DNA from: WHSW01 sp963777775 | GTDB taxonomy: Bacteria > Actinomycetota > Thermoleophilia > Solirubrobacterales > 70-9 | NCBI GenBank assembly: GCA_963777775.1 | Contig: CAVZRL010000009.1 | Span: 806,001-870,000, forward strand | Direction of reading: 5' to 3' | DNA length: 64,000 bases | Shown here: piece by piece, positions 60,111 through 64,000 of the stretch | Numbering within the stretch: position 1 is the stretch's first letter | Layout: every line of letters begins with the position of its first letter | Translations under genes and position numbers: made by a program | Notes under the pieces: generated by a model | What the model was told of the DNA's origin: nothing | The model's input: the letters and a program-made list of their open reading frames with translations, nothing else | Database searches by the model: none

Positions 60111-60844
60111 GCTTTGTCGGTGGCGGGATCCCCGGGGCCGGCCGAGCCTTCAGCAACCAGGGGCGCGATCGCTCCCCCGTTCCCCTCTGCTCGCCGCGTC
60201 GCCTGGGCGCGCTCGTTCGCGTCGACCGCCAGCTCGAACAGGCGCTCCTCGGTCGGCGCCGCGCCCAGGTTCGGGACGAGGGCGCCGATGCAGAAACCGA
60301 GCGCCGCGCCGGCGAGGACGTCAGACGGGTAGTGCATGCCGAGGTAGGGGCGGCCGACGCAGATCGCGGCGGCGAGCGCGAACAGGTAGGGACGGGCGCG
60401 CGGCTCGACCCGGCCGAGCGCCGTCGCCGCGGCGACCGAGGAGGTCGCGTGAGCGGAGGGAAACGAGAGCTCGGTCGGTGCCCGGGCCAGGGGCGGGTGC
60501 TCGTCGATCAACGGCCGCCGGCGCCCGACCCCGACCTTGACCACGAAGTTGATCGCGACCGCCGCCGGCCCGGTGATCCCGGCGGCCATCCATTGGCCCC
60601 GGCGGCGTTCGTCGATCGAAGCGCCGATCGCCCCGATCCCTGCCCAGACCGCGCCGTACTCGCCCGCGAGGCCGAGCGCCTTGGCGATGGTCTCGATCGG
60701 CTCGGCGTGGGCGCGCATCCGCAGCAAGCGCAGCAGCGCCTGGTCCGCATCGCCGAGCGCAGCGAGCGCCGGATGTCGCTGGCGCCGGGCAAGCAGCGCT
60801 CCGGCTCGGCCTCGAGAGCGCGCAGGCGTCAAGCGTTCGAGCAC
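60107..60844 (-). CDS. PAP2-superfamily phosphatase
   Basis: 245 residues, membrane-bound. Acid-phosphatase motifs: KVGVGRRRP (Lys-Arg-Pro), PSAHATSS (catalytic His) and YLGMHYPSDVLAG (His/Asp). Hydrophobic segments surround them. Probably acts on lipid phosphates such as undecaprenyl-PP or phosphatidate. GTG 60844 is 6 nt after TATCCT. It is followed by ychF in a GTGA overlap. Confidence 0.88.
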   Translation of the reverse strand: MLERLTPARSRGRAGALLARRQRHPALAALGDADQALLRLLRMRAHAEPIETIAKALGLAGEYGAVWAGIGAIGASIDERRRGQWMAAGITGPAAVAINFVVKVGVGRRRPLIDEHPPLARAPTELSFPSAHATSSVAAATALGRVEPRARPYLFALAAAICVGRPYLGMHYPSDVLAGAALGFCIGALVPNLGAAPTEERLFELAVDANERAQATRRAEGNGGAIAPLVAEGSAGPGDPATDKA

Positions 60845-60867
60845 GGGCCCAGGATAGGCCCCGGCGC

Positions 60868-62214
60868 TCAGAGCTCGCGGCGGAGGACCGTGGTCGCCGC
60901 CTCGCTCGCCCGCTGGGCCGGTCCACGGCCGTCCCAGCGAGCGGCGCCGATCTCCTCGGATCGCTCGAGGTCACGCTCGAACGCTTGCAAGAGCTTGCCC
61001 GCGAAGCGCTCGTCCCAGACACAGAGGGTGACCTCGTCGTGAAGCTGGAACGAACGGTTGTCGAAGTTGACCGTCCCGACCGACGACCAGGTGCGGTCGA
61101 CGCACAGCGACTTCGCGTGCAGCATCGTCGGCTGATATTCGAACAGGCGAACGCCGGCCTCGAGCAGCTCGTCATAGGCCACTCGTCCGGCCACTCGGAC
61201 CAGGGCCTTGTCGATGTGCGGGCCCGGGACCAGGATCCGGACCTCGACCCCACGGCCGGCCGCCGAGCAGAGCGCCTCCGTGAACGCCGGCCGGGGGACG
61301 AAGTAGGCGGCGGTCAGCTCGATCGTCTCTCGAGCCGATGAGATCGCGAGGTAATACAGCGCCTCGGCGTTCGTATCGCCGACCGTTGCGCTCGAGCGGA
61401 CCAGCTGCATCGGGCCGCCGCCCTCGACCGGCTCGAGCTCGGGCAGATAGCCCTCGCCCGCGAGAACCTCTCCCGTGCCCTCGAGCCAGTTCTCGGCGAA
61501 GGCGCCCTGCATCCCGCGGACCACCGGGCCGCGGACGCGGACGTGGGTGTCGCGCCAGTGGTCGGGCCCCTCGGCGTCGCCGGTCCACTCGGACGCGATC
61601 CCGACTCCGCCCGTCATCCCCACTTGGCCGTCGGCGATCAGCAGCCGGCGGTGGGTGCGGTTGGCGATCCGCCGGACCGCGTACGGCTTCGGGGGCCGGA
61701 ACAGGATCACCCGAACGCCCGCCGACTCCATCTCGCGCACCAACGAGCGATCCATCTTCGCCGCGCCGAGCGCATCGAGGATCACGCTGCAGCGCACCGC
61801 CTCACGCGCCTTGGCGCAGATCGCCCGGGCGACGTCAACCGCGATCTCGCCGCGCCAGTAGACGTAGGTCTGCACGTTGAGCGTCCGACGTGCGGACTCG
61901 ATCGTCTCCAGGAAGGGGGGAAAGATCTCGTCGCCGTTGATCAACAGCTCGGCCTCGTTTCCCTCGGAGATCGGCGCGCCGGTGAGCGCTTCCGCGGCGC
62001 GCAAGAAGTCCTCCGAGCCGACGGCGAGATCGGTGTCGATCTCGTATCCGAAGGCACCCTCGCGCCGGTGGCGCAGGCTATCGGCGGCGTACCAGCCGAG
62101 CGCCGCGGCTCCGAGCGCCGCCGGCAGCCGGTAGCGCTCCCAGGCGCGTTGCCAGCCGGGCTGGCGCCGACCCACGCGCGGAGGCTCGACCCTGAGCTTG
62201 CCCGGCACCCGCAT
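60868..62214 (-). CDS. Phospholipase D family protein (cardiolipin-synthase-like)
   Basis: 448 residues. An N-terminal hydrophobic segment (about 32-48) precedes two PLD domains. HKD motif 1 reads THRRLLIADGQVGMTGG, with Arg where Lys is usual; motif 2 MLHAKSLCVDRTWSSVGTVN is canonical. It probably makes cardiolipin or phosphatidylglycerol-type lipids. ATG 62214 shares one base with the stop of the diacylglycerol-kinase-like gene (TGATG), linking two lipid genes in one operon. Confidence 0.88.
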   Translation of the reverse strand: MRVPGKLRVEPPRVGRRQPGWQRAWERYRLPAALGAAALGWYAADSLRHRREGAFGYEIDTDLAVGSEDFLRAAEALTGAPISEGNEAELLINGDEIFPPFLETIESARRTLNVQTYVYWRGEIAVDVARAICAKAREAVRCSVILDALGAAKMDRSLVREMESAGVRVILFRPPKPYAVRRIANRTHRRLLIADGQVGMTGGVGIASEWTGDAEGPDHWRDTHVRVRGPVVRGMQGAFAENWLEGTGEVLAGEGYLPELEPVEGGGPMQLVRSSATVGDTNAEALYYLAISSARETIELTAAYFVPRPAFTEALCSAAGRGVEVRILVPGPHIDKALVRVAGRVAYDELLEAGVRLFEYQPTMLHAKSLCVDRTWSSVGTVNFDNRSFQLHDEVTLCVWDERFAGKLLQAFERDLERSEEIGAARWDGRGPAQRASEAATTVLRREL

Positions 62215-63053
62215 CAGCCGACCACGACCTCGAAGGCCCCCGGCTCGACCGTCGCCCGAAGCCGCTCGGCCTCGACGATCTCACCGTCGACGTTGAATCC
62301 CGCGCCGCCTCCGGCATCGACCTCGACCTCACTGCCCGACCCGGTGAGCACGCCGCGCTGGCCCTCGACCCGGCCGGCGCGCATCCCGTAGGCGTGGACC
62401 AGGAGCTTCGCCCGCGAGCCCGCCTCGATCACGACCACGTCGAGGATCCCGTCCTGGGGATCGGACTCGACCTCGGCCCCACCGCCGAAGCCGCCGCCGC
62501 AGGCCACCGTCACCTGCCAGGCCGGCCCTTCGTAGACCTCGGTTCCGTCGCAGCGCACCCGGCACTCGATCGGGTCCGCGGCCAGCCCCGCGCGCAGCGC
62601 CCCGGCCGCGTAGGCGAGCGGCCCGACGCTCCGCTTGAGGCCGTCGGCGCTGCGGGCCGCAACCGGCGACAGCCCCGCGCTCGCGACGTTGACGAACGGG
62701 CGCTCGCCGATCCGCCCGAGGTCGAGCCGTCGGGTGCTCGTTCCCGCGACCGCCAGGACCGCGGCGCGCTCGGGGTCCTGCGGGATCCCAAGCGCGCGGG
62801 CGAAGTCGTTCGCGGTGCCGACCGGGACCACCGCGAGTGGGATCCCGGCGCGGCCGGCGACCTCGGCGGCGCAACCGATCGACCCGTCGCCGCCGGCGAC
62901 CACGATCCGCTCGGGCGCCGCGGCGAGGGCGCGATCGCACTCGTCGAGCCCAAAGGCATGGACGTCGGCGCCCTCGCCGGCGAGCAGGCCTGAGATCGCC
63001 TCGGCCTCGCCCGACCCCGAGTCGGGGTTGGCCAGCAGCGCGACGGTGCTCAC
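62214..63053 (-). CDS. Diacylglycerol kinase-like lipid kinase
   Basis: 279 residues of the DAGK catalytic family: NPDSGSG at the start, VVAGGDGSIG (nucleotide loop), VPVGTANDFARALGIP, and a C-terminal beta-sandwich with GFNVDGEIVEAERLR. Probably phosphorylates a membrane lipid alcohol, supplying the adjacent phospholipase-D gene with phosphatidate-type lipid. GTG 63053 begins one base after the stop of the small membrane protein. Confidence 0.88.
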   Translation of the reverse strand: MSTVALLANPDSGSGEAEAISGLLAGEGADVHAFGLDECDRALAAAPERIVVAGGDGSIGCAAEVAGRAGIPLAVVPVGTANDFARALGIPQDPERAAVLAVAGTSTRRLDLGRIGERPFVNVASAGLSPVAARSADGLKRSVGPLAYAAGALRAGLAADPIECRVRCDGTEVYEGPAWQVTVACGGGFGGGAEVESDPQDGILDVVVIEAGSRAKLLVHAYGMRAGRVEGQRGVLTGSGSEVEVDAGGGAGFNVDGEIVEAERLRATVEPGAFEVVVG

Positions 63054-63054
63054 C

Positions 63055-63297
63055 TCAGTCGGGCATCTTCGAGCGGCCCTCGCGGCCCTTCTGGGCGCTC
63101 TTGTTGGTCGCCTTGCGCGAGGACTCGAACGGCTTTTGGGCCAGCTCGCCGGCCTTGCCGGGCAACTTGGATGCCGTGCCCTGCGCGCCCCCGAGCGTCT
63201 TGTCGACGCCCTTCTGCGGCCACCACGACGCCCGTGGGAGCAGGAACGCCAGCACGAGCAGAACGATGCAAACCGCGACGATTACGGCGATGGTCAT
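63055..63297 (-). CDS. Small single-pass membrane protein
   Basis: 80 residues. One N-terminal membrane segment (about 4-22) is followed by a Lys/Arg/Gly-rich cytoplasmic tail (QKGVDKTLGGAQG, SSRKATNKSAQKGREGRS). No function known. The ATG has an AAAGGGG ribosome site eight bases upstream. First gene of the lipid-kinase/phospholipase-D run. Confidence 0.75.
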   Translation of the reverse strand: MTIAVIVAVCIVLLVLAFLLPRASWWPQKGVDKTLGGAQGTASKLPGKAGELAQKPFESSRKATNKSAQKGREGRSKMPD

Positions 63298-63415
63298 CTC
63301 TTGGCCCCTTTCGAAGTGCGCCCTTCACCTACCCGGCGAAGCGGGCGCGAAACCCGGGTCCCCTTGAGCGCAGCCGCCTGACCGGCCCGTTGATCGCGTC
63401 GCGACCCCCGCCGGG

Positions 63416-64000
63416 CTAGGCGACGAGGCGGGCGAAGTAGCCGAACGCAGGCCCGCTTCGGTGCTCGAAGCGCATTCCGGCCCGTTCCCCGCGCCGGCGG
63501 AGCGAGCCCGGGGTTGTGTAGTGGGGATCGCCGAGCAGCTCGCCGACGATCAGCCGCCCCCCGCGCCTCAGCACCCGCGCGACCTCTCCCAGCGCAGCGT
63601 CGGAGTCGGGGATCTCGCCCAGCGTCGTCGTCAGCACGACGGCGTCGAAGCTGTCGTCCTCGTAGGGGAGCGCTTGGGCATCACCCTGCGTGGCGGCGAC
63701 GTTGGCGAGCCCGCGTCCGGCGACTAGGCCCATCGTGTGGTCGAGCATCTCCTGCTGAATGTCGAAGATCTCGAGCTGCCCGCCCGGACCCAGCCACGAG
63801 GCCAGCTCGAGCGTGTAGTAGCCGGTCCCGGGGCCGATCTCCAGCACCTGCTCGCCGGCCGCCGGGGCGAGCGTTTCGCGGAACCGCCGGCGGGTGATCA
63901 GGGGGTGCGGCGCCTGGACCCAGAAGCGCTGGCTGTACGGGCACGCGGAGGGGTTCCTGCGCCACCACAGCGCCGCCGCGGCGATCGCCGCGAGGCCGAG
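63416..64000 (-). CDS. Class I SAM-dependent methyltransferase, partial
   Basis: The frame is open from its stop at 63416 to the right edge of the window, so the N-terminus is missing; at least 194 residues. A hydrophobic N-terminal piece (LGLAAIAAAALWW) precedes RNPSACPYSQRFWVQAPHPL, typical of a membrane-associated UbiE-like subgroup. Motif I VLEIGPGTGYYTLELA follows, then FDIQQEMLD and the D-rich LPYEDDSFDAVVLTTTLGEI. A GTG at 63847 would drop all residues before motif I and is not the real start. Confidence 0.85.
   Translation of the reverse strand, partial: LGLAAIAAAALWWRRNPSACPYSQRFWVQAPHPLITRRRFRETLAPAAGEQVLEIGPGTGYYTLELASWLGPGGQLEIFDIQQEMLDHTMGLVAGRGLANVAATQGDAQALPYEDDSFDAVVLTTTLGEIPDSDAALGEVARVLRRGGRLIVGELLGDPHYTTPGSLRRRGERAGMRFEHRSGPAFGYFARLVA

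Noticed and set aside
1..64000. CRISPR arrays, insertion sequences, prophage or integrated elements
   Set aside because: No spaced direct repeats, transposase, integrase, or composition break was seen; the few low-GC patches are short promoter regions.

Overview
This is a high-GC, gene-dense stretch of bacterial chromosome with no insertion sequence, prophage, CRISPR array or rRNA. The gene set fits an actinobacterium: a fused PafB-PafC regulator, the Lhr-Nei pair, an AdnA/AddB-like helicase-nuclease, a polyprenol-mannose synthase, a seven-iron ferredoxin, and a CIRCE-controlled groES-groEL. Several lineage-typical families (DUF1998 helicase, YhaM-like HD/OB proteins, SpoIID and SLT proteins, CHRD protein) make class Thermoleophilia (Solirubrobacterales and relatives) my best guess. 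That placement is an inference from gene content, not a phylogenetic result.

Layout. 1-8.3 kb: DUF1998 helicase and a LOG-like protein, tRNA-Phe(GAA) abutting a YihY membrane protein, an HD/OB protein, a CHRD protein on the other strand, a fused PafBC activator and a metallo-beta-lactamase-fold hydrolase. 8.3-15.3 kb: penicillin acylase and a PNPOx-like protein, then the dTDP-rhamnose operon rmlA-D-B-C, then a SnoaL-like protein. 15.3-23 kb: lhr-nei, a Crp/Fnr regulator, pcm, an ASCH protein and an SRPBCC protein. 23-25.1 kb: groES-groEL with promoter, CIRCE operator and double-hairpin terminator. 25.2-31.1 kb: mostly minus strand, with an NAD(P)-binding protein, methyltransferase, Mrp, a basic protein, a zinc metalloprotease and an inositol-phosphatase-like protein; fdxA is on the plus strand. 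31.1-42.8 kb: helicase-nuclease, PAC2 protein, second HD/OB protein, two half-size TauE proteins, otsB, an MFS exporter with MarR regulator, PolX, a glycosyltransferase and thioredoxin. 42.8-53.1 kb: ileS, a CaiB/BaiF CoA-transferase, a lipoprotein, a new 36-residue ORF, a CGNR regulator, fumC, a GGDEF protein, msrA, a 44-residue zinc ribbon and an aldehyde dehydrogenase. 53.2-64 kb: cell-envelope and lipid genes (SpoIID, PhoD phosphatase, SLT-M15 fusion, PAP2, phospholipase D, diacylglycerol-kinase-like) plus ychF, and a methyltransferase that runs off the right edge.

How genes start is the most distinctive property. In more than twenty cases a TANNNT-like -10 hexamer ends 5-10 nt (mostly 7 or 8) before the start codon, the geometry expected for leaderless mRNA, and this rule decides several starts. 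Four divergent pairs appear to share one symmetric ANNNTANNNT element that supplies both -10 hexamers. Operon-internal genes start in NTGA or TGATG overlaps, and in two cases the overlapping in-frame codon is CTG. True Shine-Dalgarno genes (groES, groEL, msrA, trxA, CHRD and others) are a minority.

Other oddities: a shared base between tRNA-Phe and the next ATG, an arginine in place of the Walker A lysine in the helicase-nuclease, a TauE permease split into two half genes, a likely frameshift at the end of the MFS gene, a 7-bp repeat family inside ileS and the penicillin acylase gene, and a stress-sigma-like promoter before a basic protein.
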